Part shown: positions 20,585 to 30,406 of the stretch, in pieces | How the letters are laid out: every line of letters starts with the position of its first letter | Position numbering within the stretch: position 1 is the stretch's first letter | From: Lentisphaeria bacterium | GTDB taxonomy: Bacteria > Verrucomicrobiota > Lentisphaeria > Oligosphaerales > Oligosphaeraceae | NCBI GenBank assembly: GCA_024405215.1 | Contig: JAKSPB010000028.1 | Location: 1 to 39,114, forward strand | DNA length: 39,114 nucleotides | Direction of reading: 5' to 3' | The notes under the pieces: generated by a model | What the model was told of the DNA's origin: nothing | Seen by the model: only the letters and a program-made list of their open reading frames with translations | Database searches by the model: none | Translations under genes and position numbers: made by a program

Positions 20585-23500
20585 ATGGAAGGCGAGCGCA
20601 TTAACTTTGGCCGTCTGAAGGAAGTTCTTCCGATTCCGGATCTGATCAGCCTCCAGACCAACTCCTATGCAGATTTCCTGCAGATGGATGTCCCCCCCGA
20701 GAAACGTGAAAATCATGGCTTGCAGGAAGTCCTGTCGGATACGTTCCCCTCTGCCGCCTCCGGCAACAAGAACGCTTTCGGCGTGGAGTTCGTCAGCTAC
20801 GATATCAAGGAAGGCGACAACGACCTTTCCGAGCTTTTGAAAGCCGGCGGCACCTACCAGGGTGATCTTTATGTGACCTTCCGCATGAAGGGCGCCAGCA
20901 ACAAGGACATCCGCGAGGAGCGCATCCGCATGGGGCATCTCCCTTTGATGACGCCCAGCGGCTCCTTCATCATCAACGGCAGCGAGCGCGTGATTGTCAG
21001 CCAGCTGCATCGTTCTCCCGGCGTGTGCTTCGAGACGAACCACCACCCCAGCGGCAAGCTGATCTACAGCTACAAGATCCTTCCTGACCATGGATCCTGG
21101 CTGGAAGTCCAGTTCGACATCAAGGATATGATGTATATCTACCTGGACCGCAAACGCCGTCGCCGGAAGTTCCTCATCTCTGTCTTCCTGCGCGCCTTTG
21201 GCTATGACAGCAACCGCGAGATTTTGGACGCCGTCTACGGCATCAAGGAGCTCACGCTGCCCGCCATCTTGAAGGAGAGCGAGCCCTCTCACTATACCAC
21301 CGTGGAAGATGTGACGGATCCCCGCGACAAGGAGGTCGTCCTGGCGAATGCGTTGGAGCCTTTGAATCCCGGCATTCTGGAGAATATCAAGGCCGCCGGC
21401 ATCAAGAAGCTTTCCTTGGTCGACACCAACGAGATTGGCGACTACTTCATCAAGTGCCTGCAGAGCGATTCGACCATCACCTGCGAGGATGCCCAGAAGG
21501 AAATCTACAAGCGCATGCGCCCCAGCGATCCTGCCAACGCGCAGAATGCCCGTGCGCTTTTCGCGAAGATGTTCCAGGATGAGCGCCGTTACGACCTGGG
21601 CCTTGTCGGTCGTTTCAAGCTGAACCAATCCCTGGGCATCAATGTGGACAAGGACGTTCGCATCCTGACCAAGCACGATATCGCCGCCGCGACCCGCGAG
21701 CTGATGCGCCTTTACAAGACCAATGGTCTCCAGGACGACATCGACCATCTCTCCCGTCGCCGCATCCGTACCATCGGCGAACTGCTGCAGAACCAGTGCC
21801 GCGTCGGTTTCAACCGTGTTGCCAACGTGGCTCGCGAGCGCAAGGTCAACAAGAAGACCGAGAATGGCTCTGTCGCCATTTCCAGCCTGATCAGCTCCAA
21901 GGGCTTTGAGAACGCCGTCACGGATTTCTTCCAGCACAACCAGCTTTCCCAGTTCATGGACCAGACCAACTGCCTGTCCGAACTGACCAACAAGCGTCGT
22001 CTGTCCGCCCTGGGTCCTGGCGGTCTGACCCGCGACCGCGCCGGCGCCGAAGTCCGCGACGTCCACGCCAGCCACTACGGCCGCATCTGCCCCATCGAGA
22101 CTCCTGAAGGTCCCAACATCGGTCTGATCTCCAGCCTGGCGCTCTATGCCCAGTTGGACGAGTTCGGCTTCATCCGCACTCCCTACTGCCGTGTCAAGGA
22201 CAAGAAGGTCGTCACCGACAAGAAGGGCAACGCGGTCATCGACTATATGAAGGCCGACGAGGAGGAGTCCCATGTGATTGCGCAGGCCAACGCGCCCCGT
22301 GACGAGAACGGCGCCTTCCTCAACGAGTATGTCCTGGGCCGCAAGGGCGGTGAAGCCGGTGAGTTCCTGGCTTCCGAAGTGGATTACATCGATGTCTCTC
22401 CGAAGCAGATGATTTCCGCTGCCGCCAGTGTGATCACCTTCCTGGAGCACGATGACGCCAACCGCGCGTTGATGGGTTGCAACATGCAGCGCCAGGCAGT
22501 TCCCCTGATGAAGCCCGAGGCTCCTCTGGTGGGGACGGGAATGGAGGGCGTCATCGCACGCTATTCCCACGCCATCCAGGCAGCCACTCGGGACGGCATC
22601 GTGGTTTGGGCGGACGGTTTCAAGATCATCGTCACTCCCGATGGCAAATTCCCGAAGGGCAAGAGCGACGAGGACTACGTGCAGAATCTGGATACTCCTG
22701 AAGTCCAGGTCTATCTGCTTTACAAGTTCCTTCGTTCCAACGCCTGCACCTTGGTCAACCAGCGTCCCATCGTGGAAGCTGGCCAGGAAGTGAAGGCGGG
22801 CCAGCCTCTGGCCGATGGCGCCTGCACCGACGGCGGCGAGCTCGCCCTGGGGCGCAACGTCCTGGTGGCCTTCATGAGTTGGCGCGGCTACAACTACGAA
22901 GACGCCATCATCATCAGCGAGAAGCTGGTGCAGGATGATGTCTACACCTCCATCCACATCAACCTCCAGGAGATCGAGGCCCGTGCCACCAAGCAGGCCC
23001 AGCCTGAGGAAATCACCCGTGACATCCCGAATGTCTCCCAGGAATCCCTGAGCAATCTGGATACCGAGGGTGTCATCCGCATGGGTGCCGTGGTCAAGCC
23101 CGGCGACGTCCTGGTCGGCAAGGTCTCTCCGAAGCAGGAGACCGACTTGGCTCCCGAGGAGCGCCTGCTGAAAGCCATCTTCGGTGAGAAGTCCAGCGAT
23201 GTGAAGGATACCTCCTTGAAGGCCGATCCCGGCAACGACGGTGTCGTGATGGATCTGCGCCTGAGGCGGAACCAGGATCCCAGCAAGGTGAAGATGACCA
23301 AGACGGAGCTGAGGACCAGCCAGAACGAGACCCGTGCCAAGTACAAGGCGAAGTACCAGGGCATCATCGAGGATCTGGTGAAGGATCTGAGCGACGAGTA
23401 CCTTGGCAACAAGCTTCCTGTGGAGATCACCGCGCTGAATGCCGAGACCCAGGAGAACGAGGTCCTCGTTCCCGCGGAGCGCAAGATCACCAAGCAGATG

Positions 23501-24628
23501 CTGAGCAATCTGGCCGCAAATTATGAGCGCTACCAGATCCGCGACGGCGAAGACAAGAACAAGATCGACGAGATCATCAAGAAATACCGCGGCAAGCTTC
23601 GCGAGAACGAGCGCTGCTGCGAGGAAGCCATTGCGCTGCTGGAGAAGAACGAAGGCGCTGAACCTGGCAAGATCACCCATGTGAAGGTCTACATCGCCAG
23701 CAAGCGTCGTCTCTCCATTGGTGACAAGATGGCCGGTCGTCACGGTAACAAAGGTATCGTCTCCAAGATCGTCCCCGTGGCGGATCTGCCCTTCATGGCG
23801 GACGGCACTCCTGTGGAAATCGTCCTGAATCCCATGGGTGTTCCTTCCCGAATGAACATCGGACAGGTTTTCGAGACCCATGTGGGCTATGCCGCGAAGA
23901 TCCTCGGCATCACCGTTGCGACTCCTGCGTTCGACGGTATGCCCGAAGAACGCATGATCGACTTGCTGGAACGCGCCCGTCTGGTGAAGATCGCCCAGGC
24001 TGCCGGTGCCGAAGTGCCTGAGAAGCTGATGGAAGATCTCCGCAAGGTGGATGGCACCGCGGTGGAGAAGGCCAAGCTGGAAGTGCGCAACCTCATCAGC
24101 GCAGCCGGTTGGAATGTCGGTCCCCGCGATGACAGCGTCTGCACTGGCGGAAAGGTCACCGACGCCAATGGCGCCGACCGCACCGACGACTTCGTCGACA
24201 TTGACGGCAAGACTCGCCTCTACGATGGTCGCACCGGCGATGCCTTCGACCAGCGCGTCATGGTCGGACAGATCTACATGCTGAAGCTGGACCACCTGGT
24301 GGTCAACAAGATCCACGCCCGCGCCGTCGGTCCCTACTCCCTGGTCACCCAGCAGCCGCTGGGCGGCAAGGCCCAGGGCGGCGGTCAGCGTTTCGGTGAA
24401 ATGGAAGTCTGGGCCCTGGAAGCCTACGGCGCCGCCTATACGCTCCAGGAGATGCTCACGGTCAAGTCCGACGACATTTCTGGCAGAACCAAGATCTACG
24501 ATTCCATCATGAAGGGCAACAACGAGCTGGATGCGGGGGTCCCCGAATCCTTCAACGTGCTGTTGCGTGAAATGATGAGCCTCTGCCTGGATGTCCGTAT
24601 CAACCACGCCAATTCCAATATGGCGTAG
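20585..24628 (+). CDS. rpoB: DNA-directed RNA polymerase subunit beta
   Basis: The 1,347-residue subunit is full length (E. coli 1,342). Landmarks: RMGHLPLMTPSGSFIINGSE in the protrusion; the rifampicin-pocket segment LSQFMDQTNCLSELTNKRRL and ALGPGGLTRDRAG; CPIETPEGPNIGLI; GRNVLVAFMSWRGYNYEDAI; KMAGRHGNKGIVS; and QQPLGGKAQGGGQRFGEMEV at the C-terminus. AAGGAG near 20575-20580 selects ATG 20585 over an upstream in-frame GTG. Residue 469, equivalent to E. coli His526, is Asn, a position linked to rifampicin resistance. TTA, CTA and TCA codons are absent. Confidence 0.98.
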   Translation: MEGERINFGRLKEVLPIPDLISLQTNSYADFLQMDVPPEKRENHGLQEVLSDTFPSAASGNKNAFGVEFVSYDIKEGDNDLSELLKAGGTYQGDLYVTFRMKGASNKDIREERIRMGHLPLMTPSGSFIINGSERVIVSQLHRSPGVCFETNHHPSGKLIYSYKILPDHGSWLEVQFDIKDMMYIYLDRKRRRRKFLISVFLRAFGYDSNREILDAVYGIKELTLPAILKESEPSHYTTVEDVTDPRDKEVVLANALEPLNPGILENIKAAGIKKLSLVDTNEIGDYFIKCLQSDSTITCEDAQKEIYKRMRPSDPANAQNARALFAKMFQDERRYDLGLVGRFKLNQSLGINVDKDVRILTKHDIAAATRELMRLYKTNGLQDDIDHLSRRRIRTIGELLQNQCRVGFNRVANVARERKVNKKTENGSVAISSLISSKGFENAVTDFFQHNQLSQFMDQTNCLSELTNKRRLSALGPGGLTRDRAGAEVRDVHASHYGRICPIETPEGPNIGLISSLALYAQLDEFGFIRTPYCRVKDKKVVTDKKGNAVIDYMKADEEESHVIAQANAPRDENGAFLNEYVLGRKGGEAGEFLASEVDYIDVSPKQMISAAASVITFLEHDDANRALMGCNMQRQAVPLMKPEAPLVGTGMEGVIARYSHAIQAATRDGIVVWADGFKIIVTPDGKFPKGKSDEDYVQNLDTPEVQVYLLYKFLRSNACTLVNQRPIVEAGQEVKAGQPLADGACTDGGELALGRNVLVAFMSWRGYNYEDAIIISEKLVQDDVYTSIHINLQEIEARATKQAQPEEITRDIPNVSQESLSNLDTEGVIRMGAVVKPGDVLVGKVSPKQETDLAPEERLLKAIFGEKSSDVKDTSLKADPGNDGVVMDLRLRRNQDPSKVKMTKTELRTSQNETRAKYKAKYQGIIEDLVKDLSDEYLGNKLPVEITALNAETQENEVLVPAERKITKQMLSNLAANYERYQIRDGEDKNKIDEIIKKYRGKLRENERCCEEAIALLEKNEGAEPGKITHVKVYIASKRRLSIGDKMAGRHGNKGIVSKIVPVADLPFMADGTPVEIVLNPMGVPSRMNIGQVFETHVGYAAKILGITVATPAFDGMPEERMIDLLERARLVKIAQAAGAEVPEKLMEDLRKVDGTAVEKAKLEVRNLISAAGWNVGPRDDSVCTGGKVTDANGADRTDDFVDIDGKTRLYDGRTGDAFDQRVMVGQIYMLKLDHLVVNKIHARAVGPYSLVTQQPLGGKAQGGGQRFGEMEVWALEAYGAAYTLQEMLTVKSDDISGRTKIYDSIMKGNNELDAGVPESFNVLLREMMSLCLDVRINHANSNMA

Positions 24629-24703
24629 TCGATCCAGGTGTTCGAGTTTGCGTGTGGACGGGAGATCCTCTCCTGTCCGAACCCCCTTTTTTGAGGTAAT
24701 AAA

Positions 24704-27700
24704 GTGGAAACCCTGATGAATAAAGCCGGTTCTGCGACCGATGTTGATGTGATGAAGGACTCCAATAGCGTCTCCATCGGTGTCGCCGCGCCGGAGACCA
24801 TTCGCAAGTGGAGTCACGGTGAAGTCAAGAGCCCTGAGACCATCAACTATCGTACCTTCAAGCCGGAGAAGAACGGTCTTTTCTGCGAAAAGATTTTCGG
24901 GCCTGTGAAGGATTACGAGTGCTCCTGCGGCAAATACAAGCGACTGAAGTACAAGGGCGTGACCTGCGATCGCTGCGGCGTTGAGGTCACACAGGCTCGC
25001 GTCCGCCGTGAGCGCATGGGCCATATCGACCTGGCCTCTCCCGTTTCTCACGTCTGGTTCTACAAGTGCGCCCCCTCCCGTCTGGGCTTGCTGCTGGACA
25101 TGCCGCAGAAGTCCCTGGACCAGGTGCTCTACTACGAGAGTTACGTGGTGCTGGACGGAGGCGACACTCCTCTGGTGGAAAAGCAGATCCTGAGCCAGGA
25201 TGAATACTTTGAAAACCACGAGAACTACGGCGATGCCTTCGAGGCCGGCATGGGTGCCGAGGCCATTGAGAAGCTGCTGGGCAAGATTGATCTGCCCAAA
25301 TTGCATGACCAGCTGAAGGAAGCCCTTGGCACCACCAAGAGCAAGCAGGCCCGCAAGCAGATTGTGAAGCGTATCCGTCTGATCGAGGGATTCCAGAAGA
25401 ACCACATGGATCCCCGCTGGATGGTCCTCCATGTCCTTCCTATCATTCCCCCGGATCTGCGTCCCCTGGTGCCCCTGGAAGGCGGCCGTTTCGCCACCAG
25501 CGACCTGAACGACCTCTATCGTCGTGTCATCAACCGCAACAGCCGTCTGAAGAACCTCCTGAACATCCCCACTCCTCCCGTCATCATCCGCAATGAAAAA
25601 CGAATGCTGCAGGAAGCCGTGGATGCCCTGTTGGACAACGGTCGCCATGGCCGCGCCGTCACGGGCACGGGCAATCGTCCTCTGAAGTCCCTCACCGACA
25701 TGCTGAAGGGTAAGCAGGGACGCTTCCGTCAGAATCTGCTGGGTAAGCGTGTTGACTACTCCGGCCGTTCCGTCATCGTCGTTGGGCCCGAACTGAACAT
25801 CAACCAGTGCGGCCTTCCCAAGGAAATGGCCCTGCGTCTTTTCGAGCCCTTCATCATCCGTCGTCTGCGCGACCTGGGCAAGGTGCACACCGTCCGTAAC
25901 GCCAAGAAGTGGATTGAAGAGCGCCGCAAGGACGTGTGGGATGTGCTGGACGAGGTGGTTTCCGGTCACCCGATTCTGCTGAACCGCGCACCTACGCTGC
26001 ACCGTATTTCCATCCAGGCGTTCGACCCCGTCCTGATTGACGGCCAGGCCATCCGCCTGCATCCGCTGGTCTGCGCGGCCTTCAACGCCGACTTCGATGG
26101 CGACCAGATGGCCGTCCACGTGCCGCTTTCCAACGAGGCGCAGCTGGAAGCCAAGCTGGTGATGCTTTCTCCCAACAACATCTTCTCTCCTGCCGACGGC
26201 CGTCCTCTGGCGCTGCCTTCCCAGGATATGGTTCTGGGTGTCTACTATCTGTGCTACGAAGACGAGGCGCGGAAGAATGCCTTCCTGGCCAAGCCCGCCC
26301 AGGAGCAACCCCACTATGACAGCTACGAGGAAGTCATGCAGGCCATGGAGGCCCATATCCTGGCCAACGAGAACAACCACAACGCCCGCGAGCCCATCCC
26401 GGTGGGTCTTGGCATCCATGATTTCTTCTACTACCGCAATCCCTACTACCGCGAGCCTGAGGAAGTCGCCCGCATTGCCGCTCTGACGGGCGACGAGAAG
26501 GAGAAACAGGACTTCGAGGACCGCAAGATGGTCTGGGGCAACCGCAAGGAGCGCTGGATCGCCACCACGGCCGGTCGTCTGATCTATCACGAGATCTGGC
26601 CCAGCGTGCTGGGACTCTGGAACAAGAAGGCCGTTAAGAAGGACATTCAGGGCATGATCAAGCAGTGCCACGAAATCTGCGGGCACGACGAGCTGCTGCC
26701 GTTGCTGGACCGCCTGAAGAACCTGGGTTACACCTGGGCGACCCGTTCCGGCTTCTCCATCGCTATCGCGGATATGCTGATTCCCTCCGACAAGGCCGAG
26801 AAGATTTCCGCTGCTCAGCAGGAAGTCGCTTACGCCCGTAAGGAACTGGAGCAGGGCTCCATCGATGAAAGCGTCCGCCGCCAGAAGTGCATCGACACCT
26901 GGACCAATGTCCGTAACGACCTGAAGAAGACCCTGCAGGACACCCTGAAGGGCAACGCTGGCCGCGTGGGCATCAATTCCGTGTGGGCGATGCTGGAATC
27001 CGGCGCCCGTGGTTCTGCCGACCAGGTGACTCAGCTGGGCGGTATGCGTGGTCTGATGTCCAATACCAGTGGTGAAATCGTCGAGACCCCCATTCTGCAC
27101 AACTTCCGTGAAGGTCTGACCGGTCTGGAATACTTCAACTCCACCCACGGTTCCCGAAAGGGTATGGCCGATACCGCTCTGAAGACCGCTGACGCAGGTT
27201 ACATGACCCGTCGTCTGGTCGACGTTGCCCACGATGTCATCTGCACCGAAGAGGACTGCGGCACCAGCAACGGCATCTGGCTGACGGCTCTGAAGGATGG
27301 TAACAAGGAGACCAAGTCTCTGGCCGACCGTATCGTCGGACGCTTCTCCGCGGATAACATCTACGACAGCATGAACAACCTGATCGTGGGCGCCGGCGAA
27401 GAGATCACCCCCTACATCGCCAGCAAGCTGAAGGAAGCTGGCCACGAGAAGGTGCACATCCGTTCCGTCCTGACCTGCCAGTCCGAGCGCGGCGTCTGCG
27501 CCAAGTGCTATGGCCGCAACCTGGCCACCGGCGAACTGCCGATGGAAGGTGACGCGCTGGGCATCATCGCGGCACAGTCCATCGGTGAACCCGGTACCCA
27601 GCTGACCCTGCGTACCTTCCACTCCGGTGGTACCGCGTCCGCTTCCGCGGCCGACAAGGAAATCCACGCCAAGTGGGATGTTCCCGCCAGCGAACTCCAG

Positions 27701-29281
27701 AAGAAACTGGATGAACTGGAAGCCAAGGCCAAGGCGGAAAAGTGGAGCGACAAGATGCTTGCCGATGAAAAGGCCGTGCTGGAAGCCAAGGAGAACGTCG
27801 CTTTCCTGACCTTTGAGAACCTGGATTTCATTAACGGTGTCGACGAGGAAGGCAAGCCTGCCAAGATCGTCGTCTCCCGTGATGGTCACATCCATGCCAA
27901 GGCCGCGCTCTTCCCGAAGGGCAGAAAGGAAGCCATGATGGGCGATGTGGACCTGAATACCTTCGACATCCCCTACGGTTCCGTGCTGCGCATCTCCGAG
28001 GAACAGCTGGTGAAGCCCGGCGAGCTGATCGCCACCATGGATCCTTTCACCACGCCCGTCATCGCGCGCAAGAAGGGTATCATCCGCTTCGTTGACTTGA
28101 TCGATGGCCAGACCATCCGCAAGACTTTCAACAAGCAGTCCGGCAAGAGCGAAATCACGGTCATCCAGCATCCTGAAGACACCCATCCGTCCTTGCAGAT
28201 CGTGGATTCCAAGGATAAGAGCGTGGTCCTCCAGACCGAGGCTCTTTCCGAAGGCACCCAGATCATCTTCGATGACGGCAAGCGGGTGAAGGAAGGTGAA
28301 TTCATCGCCAAGACTCCCAAGACCCAGGCCAAGACCTCCGATATCACCACCGGTCTTCCTCGTGTCGCCGAGCTCTTCGAGGCTCGTCGTCCCAAGGAGG
28401 CAGCCGTCATCGCCAAGATCAGCGGCTACGTGGAAATCGGCAGACAGGTCAAGAACAAGATCATGGTCAAGGTCCGCGACCCCGAGACCAACGAGGCCCA
28501 GGAGCATCTGGTGCCCACGGGCAAGCGCCTGAATGTGAACAACGACGACTACGTGGAGGCCGGCGATTGCCTGACGGACGGCGCACCCGTCCTGCAGGAA
28601 TACCTGGACATCTGTGGACCTCAGAAGCTGCAGGCCATGTTGGTCGAATCCGTCCAGCGCGTCTATCTGGCGCAGGGTGTCGGCATCAACGACAAGCACA
28701 TCGAGATCATCGTTCGCCAGATGATGCGCAAGGTCCGTATTACCGATCCTCACGACACTACCTTCCTCTTCGGCGAGACCGTTGACATGCGCGCCTTCAA
28801 CGCCGTCAACGACAAGGTCGTCGCGGAAGGCAAGACCCAGGCCGACGGCCAGCAGATCCTGCAGGGCATCACCAAGGCCTCTCTGGCTACCGACTCCTTC
28901 ATCAGCGCCGCATCCTTCCAGGATACTCCCCGTATCCTTACCGAGGCCGCTACGCTGGGCCGCGTGGACTACCTCCACGGCTTCAAGGAGAACGTCATCA
29001 TGGGTCATCTGATTCCTGCCGGTACCGGTTACTACAAGGTTCAGAACCCCGTTCTGAAGACCTTCGATGCCGATGGCAACGCCATTGAGATCACCGATGA
29101 CGGCAGCCATACCGCCGAACCCGACAGCGTCTACGAGGATACGGATACCGATCTGGGACTCGGCAACGCCACCGACGAGGCGGATCTGGCCGAGAACGAC
29201 CTGAACATCGGTTCCGCTCGCGAGACTGGTCTCTTCGACGCCAGCCACAACGACGCGAACCTCCTGGATTCTCTGGAATAA
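24704..29281 (+). CDS. rpoC: DNA-directed RNA polymerase subunit beta'
   Basis: The 1,525-residue subunit is full length with some insertions relative to E. coli (1,407). The first zinc site is C73, C75, C88, C91. The catalytic loop NADFDGDQM places Mg-binding Asp463, Asp465 and Asp467. The second zinc site uses EEDCGT and [16 protein letters not shown] lysine/alanine/glutamate-rich insert near [20 protein letters not shown] follows the [16 protein letters not shown] trigger-loop region. GAGGT at 24693-24697 fits GTG 24704 (6-base spacing) better than ATG 24716. TTA, CTA and TCA codons are absent. Confidence 0.98.
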   Translation: METLMNKAGSATDVDVMKDSNSVSIGVAAPETIRKWSHGEVKSPETINYRTFKPEKNGLFCEKIFGPVKDYECSCGKYKRLKYKGVTCDRCGVEVTQARVRRERMGHIDLASPVSHVWFYKCAPSRLGLLLDMPQKSLDQVLYYESYVVLDGGDTPLVEKQILSQDEYFENHENYGDAFEAGMGAEAIEKLLGKIDLPKLHDQLKEALGTTKSKQARKQIVKRIRLIEGFQKNHMDPRWMVLHVLPIIPPDLRPLVPLEGGRFATSDLNDLYRRVINRNSRLKNLLNIPTPPVIIRNEKRMLQEAVDALLDNGRHGRAVTGTGNRPLKSLTDMLKGKQGRFRQNLLGKRVDYSGRSVIVVGPELNINQCGLPKEMALRLFEPFIIRRLRDLGKVHTVRNAKKWIEERRKDVWDVLDEVVSGHPILLNRAPTLHRISIQAFDPVLIDGQAIRLHPLVCAAFNADFDGDQMAVHVPLSNEAQLEAKLVMLSPNNIFSPADGRPLALPSQDMVLGVYYLCYEDEARKNAFLAKPAQEQPHYDSYEEVMQAMEAHILANENNHNAREPIPVGLGIHDFFYYRNPYYREPEEVARIAALTGDEKEKQDFEDRKMVWGNRKERWIATTAGRLIYHEIWPSVLGLWNKKAVKKDIQGMIKQCHEICGHDELLPLLDRLKNLGYTWATRSGFSIAIADMLIPSDKAEKISAAQQEVAYARKELEQGSIDESVRRQKCIDTWTNVRNDLKKTLQDTLKGNAGRVGINSVWAMLESGARGSADQVTQLGGMRGLMSNTSGEIVETPILHNFREGLTGLEYFNSTHGSRKGMADTALKTADAGYMTRRLVDVAHDVICTEEDCGTSNGIWLTALKDGNKETKSLADRIVGRFSADNIYDSMNNLIVGAGEEITPYIASKLKEAGHEKVHIRSVLTCQSERGVCAKCYGRNLATGELPMEGDALGIIAAQSIGEPGTQLTLRTFHSGGTASASAADKEIHAKWDVPASELQKKLDELEAKAKAEKWSDKMLADEKAVLEAKENVAFLTFENLDFINGVDEEGKPAKIVVSRDGHIHAKAALFPKGRKEAMMGDVDLNTFDIPYGSVLRISEEQLVKPGELIATMDPFTTPVIARKKGIIRFVDLIDGQTIRKTFNKQSGKSEITVIQHPEDTHPSLQIVDSKDKSVVLQTEALSEGTQIIFDDGKRVKEGEFIAKTPKTQAKTSDITTGLPRVAELFEARRPKEAAVIAKISGYVEIGRQVKNKIMVKVRDPETNEAQEHLVPTGKRLNVNNDDYVEAGDCLTDGAPVLQEYLDICGPQKLQAMLVESVQRVYLAQGVGINDKHIEIIVRQMMRKVRITDPHDTTFLFGETVDMRAFNAVNDKVVAEGKTQADGQQILQGITKASLATDSFISAASFQDTPRILTEAATLGRVDYLHGFKENVIMGHLIPAGTGYYKVQNPVLKTFDADGNAIEITDDGSHTAEPDSVYEDTDTDLGLGNATDEADLAENDLNIGSARETGLFDASHNDANLLDSLE

Positions 29282-29307
29282 TCCAGAGCGTCTGGAGCGA
29301 TAAATAG

Positions 29308-29347
29308 AAAAAGGCTGTTGCAAGATTTCTTTTGCAACAGCCTTTTT
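29308..29347. terminator. Bidirectional terminator between rpoC and the pseudouridine synthase gene
   Basis: GGCTGTTGCAA (29313-29323) pairs perfectly with TTGCAACAGCC (29332-29342), flanked by an A-run and a T-run, so it can end transcripts from both strands. The stem shares GGCTGTTGCA with the hairpin at 6995-7035. Confidence 0.92.
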
Positions 29348-29352
29348 TTTGT

Positions 29353-29376
29353 CTAGGAGCCTAGGAGCCTAGAAGC
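29353..29376. repeat. Three tandem copies of an 8-bp unit (CTAGGAGC)
   Basis: CTAGGAGC, CTAGGAGC and CTAGAAGC follow each other without a gap. The third copy contains the stop codon of the minus-strand pseudouridine synthase gene, so the repeat has grown at the gene end. Confidence 0.85.
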
Positions 29377-30397
29377 CATTCAGGAACGGCGCTGGTGCCG
29401 TGACATCGATATTGAGGCTGGGGATGACGAGTTTCCAGGCATGGAGGGCCTGGGTGGGCAGAATAAGTCTTTTCCAGTCCTGCGGTTCCAGCATGCTTCC
29501 TGCGAATTTCAGGAAGATCCGATCGTCCACGCCGTAGAGTTTGTCTCCCACGACAGGGTATCCCATGGAGCACAGCGTAGCCCGGATCTGGTGTGTCCGT
29601 CCGGTATGGAGAGTGGCTTCCAATAAAGTAAATTCGCCCCGGGGATCCGGATGGAATTTTGTCGGCTCTTCGCCGGGGAGGGGGGGGCGGTAGAATCCCC
29701 GGTTGACGAAGTCCGTCTGTGCGGTGACCGCCTCGTCGTCTTCGGGGAGTTCGATGACATCGGAATCGCCGTCGTTGCGGATCGGAGCGAAATGCTTTTT
29801 CTTTCCGACGGGGGAGTTCACGTCTTTCATCAGCCAGCCGTTGGCGGTGAAGGGAGCCGTCGGCACCCGTCCATGAACCAACACCAGGTAGCGTTTGTGG
29901 GTTTCCACGCCAAGGGAATGGAGCAGCTTTGCCGCGTTGGCAGCGAAACGGGGATTCTTGCCGACAAGCACTACGCCGGAGGTCTCCCGGTCCAGGCGGT
30001 TGACGAAGTGTATGCCTTCCAGCCCGTGCGCCTGGCGCAGCCATGCCCAGAGCGTGTGGTTGAAGAAGCGTCCGGCGGGATGGCACGGGAGATTTCCTGG
30101 TTTGTTGACAAGGATGAAGTCATCGGTTTCCGCCAAGATGGAGATGTCGAAGGAGACATCCTGTTCAAAAAGGTCCTTGGCCTGGAAGAAAACCAGGTCG
30201 TTGGCGGAAAGCGGCATCGTCTCCGTTGCGCGCAACCCGTTGACTTCCAAGTTGCCCTTGCCGATTTCTGCTGCCCACTGCGCACGGTCCAGATAGTTGT
30301 AGCGTTCCTCCAGGTAGTCCAGAAGGACGCGTCCCGCATCTTCGGCGGGAACGTGGACTTCGACGATGCGTTCCAATGGGGGGAAAGGGAGCAGCAT
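29369..30397 (-). CDS. RluA-family pseudouridine synthase
   Basis: The 342-residue protein has an N-terminal S4-like RNA-binding part (LDYLEERYNYLDRAQWAAEI, GNLEVNGLRA) and a catalytic domain with FVNRLDRETSGVVLVGK, whose Asp is the RluA-family catalytic residue (usually HRLDxxTSG). ILVNKPGNLPCHPAGRF, HTGRTHQIRATLCSMGYPVV and GDKLYGVD also fit. It isomerises uridine in rRNA or tRNA; the exact site cannot be assigned. A non-standard insert (about 195-240, KKKHFAPIRNDGDSDVIELP) lies in the catalytic domain. It starts 9 bases after the ACT-MBL gene and is probably co-transcribed. Confidence 0.9.
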   Translation of the reverse strand: MLLPFPPLERIVEVHVPAEDAGRVLLDYLEERYNYLDRAQWAAEIGKGNLEVNGLRATETMPLSANDLVFFQAKDLFEQDVSFDISILAETDDFILVNKPGNLPCHPAGRFFNHTLWAWLRQAHGLEGIHFVNRLDRETSGVVLVGKNPRFAANAAKLLHSLGVETHKRYLVLVHGRVPTAPFTANGWLMKDVNSPVGKKKHFAPIRNDGDSDVIELPEDDEAVTAQTDFVNRGFYRPPLPGEEPTKFHPDPRGEFTLLEATLHTGRTHQIRATLCSMGYPVVGDKLYGVDDRIFLKFAGSMLEPQDWKRLILPTQALHAWKLVIPSLNIDVTAPAPFLNGF

Positions 30398-30406
30398 GGT
30401 GGAAGT

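Noticed and set aside
20552-29323. A 2,923-codon open frame on the minus strand opposite rpoB and rpoC
   Set aside because: It is codon-aligned with the two genes and explained by the absence of TTA, CTA and TCA codons. Its product is low-complexity with no family features.
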